Positions 7,846 to 16,413 of a DNA stretch of 34,777 bases are shown piece after piece (within the stretch, counting starts at the first letter, position 1; each line of letters begins with the position of its first letter). The translations under genes and the position numbers were made by a program. A model generated the notes under the pieces. It was not told the DNA's origin. It did no database searches and worked only from the letters and a program-made list of their open reading frames with translations. Source of the DNA: an uncultured Ilumatobacter sp. (GTDB taxonomy: Bacteria > Actinomycetota > Acidimicrobiia > Acidimicrobiales > Ilumatobacteraceae); contig CALAHA010000266.1 of assembly GCA_937891565.1 (NCBI GenBank), forward strand, positions 1 to 34,777. Direction: 5' to 3'.

Positions 7846-9552
7846 ATGGCCGCAGAGCGGTCAAAAGCCAGAACGCTGCTCGATGACGCCGCGGCGTGCC
7901 GAGTTGCAGACCCCGTTCGGGCGCGCAAGTTGGTCCTCGACGCACGCACGCTCGCACGAGCATCGGAACTGACGGACAACGAAGCCGAAGCGCTTTACTC
8001 GCTGGCCTCCATTGCCCACCAGCGTGGCCATACCGACGATGCGTTCGCCCTCGCAGCCGAAGCTGTTGAGGTGGCCTCGCGCCACGAGCCGTCGCTGACG
8101 CTCGCCTGGTCGCACCACCTGCTCGGTGTGGTCCACTACCAGGCCAGCAACTTTGCTTCTGCCCTCGAACAGTCGCTTGCGGCCCTCCAGGTGTATCGCA
8201 CCACTGGCCACGAGATCGACGAGGGCAAAATTCTCCACACGATCGCCGCCGTGTACCAGTCGATGGGCGATCACGACCGTGCGATTGCCACGTACGAGAA
8301 CGCTCTGGCGATCAACGAGCCGCTCGGTCGTCGTGACCTCGATGCCATGGTGCTCGGCAATCTCGCCCGTATCCGCGGCCGTCGCGACGAGTACCTCGCG
8401 GCGGTCAGCCTCGGCCGACGCGCTGTCGGGCTCGCTCGCGAACATGCGCCGCAGCTGATCGCTGGTCTGCTTGCGGATCTCGCCGAGGCATACGTCGGCC
8501 TCGCTGATCACGCCAGTGCAACTTTGTGCTTCGCTGAAGCTCGGGCCGACTGGGAATATCGTGTGGCTGACGGACAAGAATTGGCTCCGGCCGAGCAGCT
8601 CGCGATCATGGTGTCCGAGGGTCGCGTTGCGCTGCGGAGCGGTCAGACCGACGAGGCGATCGGATCGCTCGCGGCCGCACTCGACCTTGCCGACCGCACC
8701 GATCACCGCGAATCCAAACTCGAAATCCACGACCTCTTGGCCATGGCCTACAAGCAGGCAGAAAAATTTGACGAGGCACTCGATCACCGCGAGCGTCACT
8801 TCGCGTTGCACCGTGAGATTTTCACCGACTCCGCTGACCTCCGCTCGCGAACATTGCAGATTGCTCACGACAACCAGACGGCTCGGCATCGCGCCGAGAT
8901 CACGCGCCTACAGACCACCGAATTGGCCAGTAGCTTCGCCGCTCAGCACGCTGATGCTGACGCCTATCACCTCGAAGCGTTCGAACGTCTGGCATCGCTC
9001 GCCGAATTCCGTGGCGGCAACACCACGAAGCACACCGATGCCGTCGGCGACCTGTCCGCCGAAATCGCTCATGCGATCGGCCAGCCGCCGGAGTGGTGCG
9101 AGCGTTTGCGCTTAGCTGCACGTTTGCATGACGTCGGCAAGGTCGCCATCTCCGATTCGGTACTCCTGAAGCCCGGCCCACTCACGATGTTGGAATTCGA
9201 CGAGGTCAAACAGCACACCGTGCTCGGCCATCGCCTGCTGTCGGGCGTGTCAACCGATCTGTTCTCGCTCGCTGCCGAAGCTGCCTGGGCCCATCATGAG
9301 TGGTGGGACGGCTCGGGCTACCCGAACGGCCTGAGTGCGAAGGCAATCCCGTTGTCCGGCCGCATCGTTGCCGTCGCTGACGTGTACGACTCTCTCGCCA
9401 CCCGTCGCGTGTACAAACGCGAATGGAGCTTGGCTGAAGCGATCCGCTTCGTTCGGTCTGGATCGGGCGCTCAGTTCCAGCCGGAGTTGGTCGACGCATT
9501 CGTGCAAGTGATGGTGGCCCGCGACTCGTCGCTGGAAGCGGAACTCGCTTAA
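7846..9552 (+). CDS. TPR-repeat protein with C-terminal HD-GYP domain
   Basis: TPR-like helices (e.g. IAAVYQSMGDHDRAIATYENALAINEPLG), then RLHDVGKVAISDSVLLKPGPLTMLEFDEVKQHTVLGHRLL...HHEWWDGSGYPNGLSAKAIPLSGRIVAVADVYDSLATRRVYK. An alternative GTG start is at 7834. Confidence 0.92.
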   Translation: MAAERSKARTLLDDAAACRVADPVRARKLVLDARTLARASELTDNEAEALYSLASIAHQRGHTDDAFALAAEAVEVASRHEPSLTLAWSHHLLGVVHYQASNFASALEQSLAALQVYRTTGHEIDEGKILHTIAAVYQSMGDHDRAIATYENALAINEPLGRRDLDAMVLGNLARIRGRRDEYLAAVSLGRRAVGLAREHAPQLIAGLLADLAEAYVGLADHASATLCFAEARADWEYRVADGQELAPAEQLAIMVSEGRVALRSGQTDEAIGSLAAALDLADRTDHRESKLEIHDLLAMAYKQAEKFDEALDHRERHFALHREIFTDSADLRSRTLQIAHDNQTARHRAEITRLQTTELASSFAAQHADADAYHLEAFERLASLAEFRGGNTTKHTDAVGDLSAEIAHAIGQPPEWCERLRLAARLHDVGKVAISDSVLLKPGPLTMLEFDEVKQHTVLGHRLLSGVSTDLFSLAAEAAWAHHEWWDGSGYPNGLSAKAIPLSGRIVAVADVYDSLATRRVYKREWSLAEAIRFVRSGSGAQFQPELVDAFVQVMVARDSSLEAELA

Positions 9553-9598
9553 CCCTGCGGTAGCGGCAGTGTTATCGCTGCGATCTACGGTTACAGCC

Positions 9599-9937
9599 AT
9601 GGCTGCCAACAGCACTGCGATCACGCGTGATGAGCGCATCAAAATGCGTGAGCGGAACCCGAAGTGGCGCAACGATCCGGTGCGGATCGAAATGCTTGAG
9701 TGCATCAACTGCGACGCTTGCCTGCGGGCATGTCCACCGAATTTCGGTGCGATTTTCAACCACGGTGCCGACGTCGTGATCATCCCTGAACTGTGCAGCG
9801 GTTGCGACAAGTGCATCCCGGCATGCCCGGTTGACTGCATCTATCCGGACCCTGACTGGACCCCTGAGACCGCAACGTCCAGTGGCTCCGGTGACTGGTG
9901 GGAGTTGCCGCACTCAGACGACGATCCCTACGTCTAA
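9599..9937 (+). CDS. ferredoxin-like protein, two 4Fe-4S motifs
   Basis: CINCDACLRACP and CSGCDKCIPACPVDCIYPD. Confidence 0.92.
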   Translation: MAANSTAITRDERIKMRERNPKWRNDPVRIEMLECINCDACLRACPPNFGAIFNHGADVVIIPELCSGCDKCIPACPVDCIYPDPDWTPETATSSGSGDWWELPHSDDDPYV

Positions 9938-9972
9938 CTCCCACTCCCACTCCCACTCCCACTCCCACTCCC
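9937..9972. repeat. hexanucleotide tandem repeat (ACTCCC)x6, (GGGAGT)x6 on minus strand
   Basis: Six perfect copies read directly. The first base is the last base of the ferredoxin TAA stop. Confidence 0.97.
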
Positions 9973-9996
9973 GTCGGGTCGTGGGTGGACTTTCCA

Positions 9997-10028
9997 GCAG
10001 GTTGTCTGGTCGGCAGGTTGTCTGGTCG
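9997..10028. repeat. 16-bp tandem duplication (GCAGGTTGTCTGGTCG)x2
   Basis: Two perfect adjacent copies. Confidence 0.95.
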
Positions 10029-10088
10029 AAGGTAACGAGAGCATCGATCCGGCCTGCGGCCCTGGATCGGGCCCTTCGGTTCGATCTA

Positions 10089-10118
10089 CTCCTGCCATCT
10101 CCTGCCATCTCCTGCCAT
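10089..10118. repeat. 10-bp tandem repeat (CTCCTGCCAT)x3
   Basis: Three perfect adjacent copies. Confidence 0.95.
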
Positions 10119-10216
10119 CTGCTCCACCTTTGTAGGCCCCGAGGCTGCGAACAATGCGCGGAACTCGGTGGTGATGCGTCGGCTGAGGTGCACTGAGCAA
10201 GTAGAAAGGGCGGTTG

Positions 10217-10981
10217 ATGAGTGAGCCAATGATTCTTCCCGGTTGTGAGCCACTGAGCCATGACGGCAGCCGCAACGCTGGCGTGCTGGTGATTCACGGT
10301 TTCACCGGTAACCCGTCGTCGCTTCGCGCTCAAGCCGATTCGTTCGCCGAGCTCGGTTATCACGTCGAGCTGCCGCGGCTGCCCGGCCACGGCACGACCA
10401 TCGACGACATGTTGGCGACCAACTGGGCTGACTGGTCGGGTGAGGTCGAAGCTGCCTACCAGCGCCTCGCAGCGCGTACTGCCAACATCGTCGTCATGGG
10501 CCTCAGCATGGGTGGCACGCTCACCCTGTGGGCAGCATTGCAGCACCCCGATGTGGCTGGCCTCGTTCTTGTCAATCCGGCAGCTGCGAATCAGGCCGAC
10601 GACGCACGGGCGATGATTCAGGAGATGGTCGAGGACGGCATGGCCGTGGCGCCTGGAATCGGTTCCGACATCGCTGACCCCGATGCGACCGAGATTGCCT
10701 ACGAAGGAACGCCGCTCGTGCCGCTGCTCTCGCTGTATAACGATGGCATTGCGCCTATTACTGATCGTTACGGCGACCTCGCTATGCCGATCCTGCTCTA
10801 CACCTCGAAAAATGATCACGTGGTGCCACCTGCAGCGAGTGACCACTTGGCAGCGACCGCTGGCGGCGCAGTCGATCACGTGCTGCTTGAGCGGAGCTTC
10901 CACGTTGCCACGCAGGACTATGACGCCGCCGACATCACCGCCGGTGCTGCAGCCTTCGTTGCACGAGTGACCGGAGCATGA
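10217..10981 (+). CDS. alpha/beta hydrolase (esterase/monoacylglycerol lipase-like)
   Basis: GVLVIHGFTGNPSSLRAQADSFAELGYHVELPRLPGHGTT, nucleophile elbow GLSMGG, catalytic Asp region SKNDHVVPP, and a His in SFHVATQDYD. Confidence 0.92.
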   Translation: MSEPMILPGCEPLSHDGSRNAGVLVIHGFTGNPSSLRAQADSFAELGYHVELPRLPGHGTTIDDMLATNWADWSGEVEAAYQRLAARTANIVVMGLSMGGTLTLWAALQHPDVAGLVLVNPAAANQADDARAMIQEMVEDGMAVAPGIGSDIADPDATEIAYEGTPLVPLLSLYNDGIAPITDRYGDLAMPILLYTSKNDHVVPPAASDHLAATAGGAVDHVLLERSFHVATQDYDAADITAGAAAFVARVTGA

Positions 10982-10982
10982 C

Positions 10983-11843
10983 ATGAGCCTGTTGAGCAGC
11001 ATCCCGTCGCCGTCGTTCAATTCCTTCGACATTGGTCCACTCAGCCTGAACATCTACGGGTTGGCCATTGCCTGTGGTGTGATTGCCGCGGTCTGGCTGT
11101 TCGGCAAGCGTCTCGAAGAGCGCAACGCCGGCACGGCAGATGATGCGAGCTCGATTGCGGTCTGGGCAGTCATTGCCGGGGTGATCGGAGCGCGTCTCTA
11201 TCACGTGGTCACCGACTGGGATCGCTTCACCGACAACTACGCAGCCATCCCGAAGTTGTGGGAAGGCGGCCTCGGGATTCCGGGCGGTCTCGCTGCTGGC
11301 ATTCCGGTCGGGCTGCTCATTGCGAAGCGGAAGGGCATCAGCATGCCGATGGCGGCCACATGCGCTGCGCCGGCAATCCCGCTCGCACAGGCGATTGGAC
11401 GCCTTGGTAACTACTTCAACCAAGAGCTTTACGGCAAGGCAACGAACCTGCCGTGGGCACTTGAAATCGATGACGCCCACCTCCTCGACGGCTATGCCTC
11501 AGGCACCACGTTCCACCCGACGTTCCTCTACGAACTGCTGTGGAGCTTGGCGCTGTGTGGCGTGCTGCTGTGGATCGATCGCAAGTGGCGGCCGGGCCTC
11601 GGCCAGCTCATGGCGATGTACATCATCGGCTATGGAATCGGTCGGTTCTGGGTCGAGGGACTCCGCATTGATCGGGCTGATGAACTTGTTGGCCTGCGGT
11701 GGAACCAATGGGTCGCGATTGCCATGGTCGTGGGCGGCAGCGTTGCTCTCGCCGTGATGCGCCGTCATCCGATCCTCGAAGAGACCGATGTCGTCGACAA
11801 CGACGCAGCTCTCGAACCTGCAATCGCTGACCCCGACGACTGA
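10983..11843 (+). CDS. lgt: prolipoprotein diacylglyceryl transferase
   Basis: Multi-TM protein with GARLYHVVTDWDRF, GGLGIPGGLAAGIPVGLL and AIPLAQAIGRLGNYFNQELYGKATNLPWALEI (Lgt signature). Confidence 0.95.
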   Translation: MSLLSSIPSPSFNSFDIGPLSLNIYGLAIACGVIAAVWLFGKRLEERNAGTADDASSIAVWAVIAGVIGARLYHVVTDWDRFTDNYAAIPKLWEGGLGIPGGLAAGIPVGLLIAKRKGISMPMAATCAAPAIPLAQAIGRLGNYFNQELYGKATNLPWALEIDDAHLLDGYASGTTFHPTFLYELLWSLALCGVLLWIDRKWRPGLGQLMAMYIIGYGIGRFWVEGLRIDRADELVGLRWNQWVAIAMVVGGSVALAVMRRHPILEETDVVDNDAALEPAIADPDD

Positions 11844-11859
11844 TCGACCTGTGCGCACA

Positions 11860-11968
11860 TTCTGTGTGAGCGATTGCGGCGTCGTCGCCCAGATCTGCTC
11901 GCACAAAAGCTGGCCCGCGTTTTGTGCGAGCAGAAGCGGCGTCGGTTTCTGCTATCGCTCACACAAAA
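11860..11968. repeat. two tandem 49-bp palindrome-ended units (11860-11908, 11920-11968)
   Basis: Both units start TTYTGTGYGAGC, share GCGGCGTCG and end GCTCRCACAAAA. CTGCTCGCACAAAA/TTTTGTGCGAGCAG (14 bp) and TGTGTGAGCGAT/ATCGCTCACACA (12 bp) are perfect inverted repeats. ACTGATCGACC occurs as a direct repeat at 11839-11849 and 11972-11982. Confidence 0.85.
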
Positions 11969-12013
11969 AATACTGATCGACCGGCCGTGCGCGGTGGGAT
12001 GGGGCGGGGTGAT

Positions 12014-12838
12014 TTAGCTGCCGGAAACTTGGCGGACGTCGGGGATCTGGTTGGCGAGGACCGCGGCGGCGTCGGCTGAGAGTTTGTCGTCGGTGATCAA
12101 GACGTCGGCATCGCTCAGGTTGGCGAAGGAACTGAGGCCAGTGACGCCCCACTTGCTGTGATCAGCGAGGACAATCTTGCGTCCCGAGGCCTGGATAAAC
12201 GCTCGGTTCGTGTCCGATTCCAAGATGTTTGGCGTGGTGAAACCGGCCCGTTCGCTCATGCCGTGCACCCCAATGAACAAGGTGTCGACATGGAGTGCAG
12301 CAAGTGCGGTGGCCGCGATCGGGCCGACGAGCGCATCGCTGGGCGTTCGGACACCACCGGTGAGGATGATGTTTCGATCGGCGCGCCAGAACTCGTTAAA
12401 CACTTCGGCAACGCGCATGCTGTTGGTGACGACGGTCAGGTTTGGGATTGCAGCGAGTTCGCCGGCGAGCCGCCAAGTGGTGGTGCCGGCCATGAGGCCG
12501 ATCGTTGCGCCGCCCCGGACGAACTCGGCAGCGGCCCGGGCAATGGCTTGCTTCTCGGCTGTCTGCGTATTCGATTTGGCGTCGAAGCTGGGCTGATCGG
12601 CGGCATGGTCGGTTGAGACCTTCGCACCGCCGTGCACTTTGACGAGAGCACCGGCTTCGTCGAGCACATCGAGATCTCGCCGGATGGTCATGTCGCTGAC
12701 ATCCAGCAGCGTGGCGAGTTCGGTGACCCGAACAGAACCGCGTGTTCGAACTTCGGACACGATGAGATCATGGCGTTCCTGTGCCAGCGACCGGGAGACC
12801 GGGAAAATGTTGGTCGCCAAGTTCATATCGGTGTTCAT
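12014..12838 (-). CDS. DeoR family transcriptional regulator
   Basis: N-terminal HTH SLAQERHDLIVSEVRTRGSVRVTELATLLDVSDMTIRRDLDVLDEAGALVKVHGGA, plus a DeoR sugar-phosphate sensor domain. Confidence 0.93.
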   Translation of the reverse strand: MNTDMNLATNIFPVSRSLAQERHDLIVSEVRTRGSVRVTELATLLDVSDMTIRRDLDVLDEAGALVKVHGGAKVSTDHAADQPSFDAKSNTQTAEKQAIARAAAEFVRGGATIGLMAGTTTWRLAGELAAIPNLTVVTNSMRVAEVFNEFWRADRNIILTGGVRTPSDALVGPIAATALAALHVDTLFIGVHGMSERAGFTTPNILESDTNRAFIQASGRKIVLADHSKWGVTGLSSFANLSDADVLITDDKLSADAAAVLANQIPDVRQVSGS

Positions 12839-13012
12839 GTGCGCCATCTTCTCGCAAGAATGCGTCGAAATCAACAGCTCTACACAGACTGTGTCTGGAA
12901 TACGCGCAGACCATGTGATCGTTCGCACACCGGAGTGCAGTCATTCGGACATCTTTTCGGACATCCCTATGAAGAGTCCGCCGCTGCCCGTTCTTTATGA
13001 TGCGTCACTGTG

Positions 13013-15124
13013 ATGATTCGCCTCTCCGCTGGTGCCAACATGAACGCAGCGACGGATGTCGTCGTTGATACCTCGACTGGCGCCCCGACGATCGTGCACT
13101 GGGGTGCATCGCTCGGTGTTGACGTCGACCTGGACACGGTGCTCCCCGCGCTCAGCCGGCCGATCGTGCACGGGACCTTCGACGAGATCGCACCAATTTC
13201 GGTTGTTCCCGAACACGGCTCGGGGTGGACCGGGCGCCCCGGGCTGCTCGGTCGCCGTGGTGGCGGCAAAGCCTGGGCGCCTCGCTTCTCGAACCCGACG
13301 CACACCCTTGACGGCAACTCACTGTCGGTTCATTCCACCGATGACGTCGCCGGCCTCGCACTCAACGTCACCATCGTGCTCGACGACGTACTCCATGTCT
13401 GGGTGACCATCAGCAACACTGCGGATCGCCGCTACAGCCTCGATGGGCTGACCGTCACGTTGCCGGTTGCTCAACAGGCTGGTGAACTCCTCAGCTTCGA
13501 AGGCCGCTGGTCCCGAGAGTTTCATCCCGTCCGGAGCGACTGGACCAACGGATCGCTGCTCGTCGAGAACCGACGCGGTCGAACCTCACATGAGTATCCC
13601 CCCGTCATATTCTTCGGGCAGCGCGGTTTTAACGAGTGGGCTGGTGAGGTGTGGGGCGCGCACGTTGCATGGAGCGGTAACCACACGATGCTTGCCGAGC
13701 GGCTCCCTGATGGGCGTCGCTACATCCAGGCCGGCGAACTGCTACACCCCGGCGAGATTGTCCTCGAACCCGGCCAGTCCTACACCACACCGGAGACCAT
13801 CGCGGTGTACTCACCGCAGGGCCTCACGCCCGCAACGCACGGCTTCCACCGGTCGTTGCGCGCCCGGTCGAACCATCCCGTCAAGCCGCGTCCGGTCTTG
13901 CTCAACACGTGGGAAGCGGTCTACTTCGACCACGAGACCGAGAAGCTCAAGGCACTCGCCGACGCCGCTGTCGACCTGGGTATCGAACGGTTCGTGCTCG
14001 ACGACGGCTGGTTCGGCTCCCGCCGCGACGACACCACAAGCCTGGGCGACTGGTGGGTTTCGGAGAGCGTCTACCCCGATGGGCTCGAACCGCTCATCAG
14101 GCACGTCACTGGGCTTGGTATGGAGTTTGGCATTTGGGTCGAGCCGGAAATGGTCAACCCTGACAGCGATATCTTCCGTGCACACCCCGACTGGGTGTTG
14201 ACCACCGACGGATACGAACCGGTGCTGGGCCGACAACAACTCGTGCTCGACCTCGGCAACCGCGAGGCGTTCACATTTATCTACGACTGCCTGGACAAGC
14301 TGCTTGGCGACCACGACATCTGCTTCGTGAAGTGGGACATGAACCGTGACCACATTCAAGGTGCGAACCAGCACGGTGCGGCCGGAACCAATGCCCAGAC
14401 CATGGCGCTGTATCACCTGATCGACAAGCTGCGCCGGGCACACCCGAACGTTGAGTTCGAGTCGTGTGCGTCAGGTGGCGGCCGCATCGATCACGAAATA
14501 TTGAAGCGCACCGAGCGCGTCTGGACCAGCGACTGCAACGACGCGCTCGAACGTCAGGTCATCCAGCGCGGCGCGTCGATGCTGATCCCGCCTGAGCTGA
14601 TGGGCAGCCACATCGGGCCCACCAGATCGCACACCACAGGGCGCACACAGACGCTGTCGTTCAGGGCGGCTACGGCCATGTTCGGGCATCTCGGTGTCGA
14701 GTGGAACGTCACCAAGCTGACCGACGAGGAGCGTCTGGCGCTCCGCGCCGTCATTGCTCTGCACAAGGAGCACCGCGAGTTGTTCCACAACGGCGACTAC
14801 GTGCGTTTCGATTCGGATGCGCAGTTCAACGCTGTCGGGGTCTATGCCGCAGACCGGAGCGAAGGCATTGTGTCGTTCGCTCAGCTCACCACGGCGCCGA
14901 GCCAGACGCCGCCGCCGCTGCGGCTCCCTGGCCTCGACGTCGACGCCATTTACCGGATCGAACACCTGGGCATCCCGTACGAGAGATGGGGTGCGGCGCG
15001 GACCCAGCCCGGCTGGCTGACCGACGGCGCACTCCTCACCGGCCGGCAGCTCGCTGCGCACGGCGTGCAGCCTCCGACGCTGCACCCTGAGTCAGCGGTG
15101 CTCTTCAAGCTCACACGGCAGTAG
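13013..15124 (+). CDS. alpha-galactosidase, GH36 family
   Basis: FVLDDGWFGSRRDDTTSLGDWWV, GIWVEPEMVNPDSDIFRAHPDWVL, CFVKWDMNRDHI, FESCASGGGRIDHEIL and VWTSDCNDALERQVIQRG. GTG alternative start at 13010. Confidence 0.95.
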   Translation: MIRLSAGANMNAATDVVVDTSTGAPTIVHWGASLGVDVDLDTVLPALSRPIVHGTFDEIAPISVVPEHGSGWTGRPGLLGRRGGGKAWAPRFSNPTHTLDGNSLSVHSTDDVAGLALNVTIVLDDVLHVWVTISNTADRRYSLDGLTVTLPVAQQAGELLSFEGRWSREFHPVRSDWTNGSLLVENRRGRTSHEYPPVIFFGQRGFNEWAGEVWGAHVAWSGNHTMLAERLPDGRRYIQAGELLHPGEIVLEPGQSYTTPETIAVYSPQGLTPATHGFHRSLRARSNHPVKPRPVLLNTWEAVYFDHETEKLKALADAAVDLGIERFVLDDGWFGSRRDDTTSLGDWWVSESVYPDGLEPLIRHVTGLGMEFGIWVEPEMVNPDSDIFRAHPDWVLTTDGYEPVLGRQQLVLDLGNREAFTFIYDCLDKLLGDHDICFVKWDMNRDHIQGANQHGAAGTNAQTMALYHLIDKLRRAHPNVEFESCASGGGRIDHEILKRTERVWTSDCNDALERQVIQRGASMLIPPELMGSHIGPTRSHTTGRTQTLSFRAATAMFGHLGVEWNVTKLTDEERLALRAVIALHKEHRELFHNGDYVRFDSDAQFNAVGVYAADRSEGIVSFAQLTTAPSQTPPPLRLPGLDVDAIYRIEHLGIPYERWGAARTQPGWLTDGALLTGRQLAAHGVQPPTLHPESAVLFKLTRQ

Positions 15125-15206
15125 CCGATCGCCCGGGAAGTGCACTGCTGCGACGGCAACATTCGTCAGGTCGTCGCTGACAGTCCTGACGAGCTACGTT
15201 GGCGAG

Positions 15207-16412
15207 GTGAACGCCGCTCTCGTCGACTCACGACGGGCGTGGCTGACCGTCGTTGCAGCATTTCTCGCATCAGGCGTCACGCTCGGCGTTGCCTACAGCT
15301 TCGGAGCTTTCTTTGAGGCCATGAGCGAAGAGTTTGGAGCGGCGAAGAGTGCGACCGCAGTGATCTTCGGGATCACTACGTTTCTCTTCTTCTCGCTCAG
15401 CATCTTCACCGGCCGACTGTCGGATCGATTTGGCCCGCGGATCGTCTTGGTCATCGGTGCGGTAGCGATGCTCGTTGGCTTACTCGCTACGAGCCGTGTG
15501 CAGTCGCTCGGTCTGGGCTACGTCACCTACGGGGCGGGCGTTGGCATTGCTGCAGCGTGTGGATACGTGCCGATGGTTGCTGTGGTCGGCGGCTGGTTCG
15601 TTGAGAAACGAGCGGTCGCTGTTGGGCTGGCGGTTGCCGGAATCGGTGTGGGCACGTTGGTGCTGTCGCCAGTGTCCGCTGCGTTGATCAATCGGTGGGG
15701 TTGGCGAGACACGTACGTCTTCTTTGCAATCGGCGGCGCCAGCGTCCTCCTGCTCTGTATCCCGCTGATCGACCGACCGCCGGGCGACGGAACGCCGCAG
15801 CCGTCCCGATTCGCCGATGCGCTCGCGAGCCCCGTGTTCCGCCGCATCGCGATGTCTGCGACTGCGCTGGGGTTGGCGCTGTTCGTTCCGTTCGTTTTTG
15901 TCGGTCAGTACGCAAAGGAACGTGGCATCGGCTCGGTGCAGGCCGCCGTGCTCGTCGGCGTCCTGGGTGGTTCGAGCGTCGTGTCACGCGTGGGCTTTGG
16001 GTCGCTCGTTAAGCGGTTCGGGTCATTCCGGCTGTATCGGGCGTGCTTGGCGGTCCTCGGTGGCAGTTTCCTGATTTGGTTCGTTGCTGGGAGTTCCTAC
16101 GCAGTGCTCGTCGTGTTCGTGCTCGTGCTGGGCATCGGCTACGGCGGATTCGTCGCGCTCAGCCCGATCGTCATTTCTGACCGGTTGGGTGTTGCCGGGC
16201 TCGGCTCAATCCTTGGCCTGCTGTATACGTCTCCGGGTGTCGGTGCGCTCATTGGAACGCCGTTCGCTGGCTGGGTCATTGATCAGACGGGCGGCTACCG
16301 GTGGACGATCGCCATCTGCTTTGCGTGTACAAGCGTGTCGGTGGCGTTGCTCAGCGGTCTGCCGGTCGACGTGTCGGGACGCCTCGAGCGGGCACCCGAC
16401 GCACGCGGCTGA
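15207..16412 (+). CDS. MFS transporter
   Basis: About 12 hydrophobic segments with the MFS loop TGRLSDRFGPR. Overall pattern resembles OFA/monocarboxylate-type MFS. Confidence 0.9.
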   Translation: MNAALVDSRRAWLTVVAAFLASGVTLGVAYSFGAFFEAMSEEFGAAKSATAVIFGITTFLFFSLSIFTGRLSDRFGPRIVLVIGAVAMLVGLLATSRVQSLGLGYVTYGAGVGIAAACGYVPMVAVVGGWFVEKRAVAVGLAVAGIGVGTLVLSPVSAALINRWGWRDTYVFFAIGGASVLLLCIPLIDRPPGDGTPQPSRFADALASPVFRRIAMSATALGLALFVPFVFVGQYAKERGIGSVQAAVLVGVLGGSSVVSRVGFGSLVKRFGSFRLYRACLAVLGGSFLIWFVAGSSYAVLVVFVLVLGIGYGGFVALSPIVISDRLGVAGLGSILGLLYTSPGVGALIGTPFAGWVIDQTGGYRWTIAICFACTSVSVALLSGLPVDVSGRLERAPDARG

Positions 16413-16413
16413 C

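Noticed and set aside
7861-8889. 342-aa minus-strand ORF antisense to the TPR/HD-GYP gene
   Set aside because: No recognisable motifs; the plus strand is clearly coding.
9937-10118. possible CRISPR array
   Set aside because: Units are 6-16 bp and directly adjacent, without spacers. No cas genes are nearby.
9831-10196. plus-strand ORF with His-Ser repeat (HSHSHSHSHS), metal-binding look
   Set aside because: Product of the same microsatellite in an off-frame. It overlaps the ferredoxin gene and lacks other coding evidence.
9914-11053. 379-aa minus-strand ORF with EWEWEWEWEWEL repeat
   Set aside because: Antisense to the alpha/beta hydrolase. The EW repeat is only the translation of the ACTCCC microsatellite.
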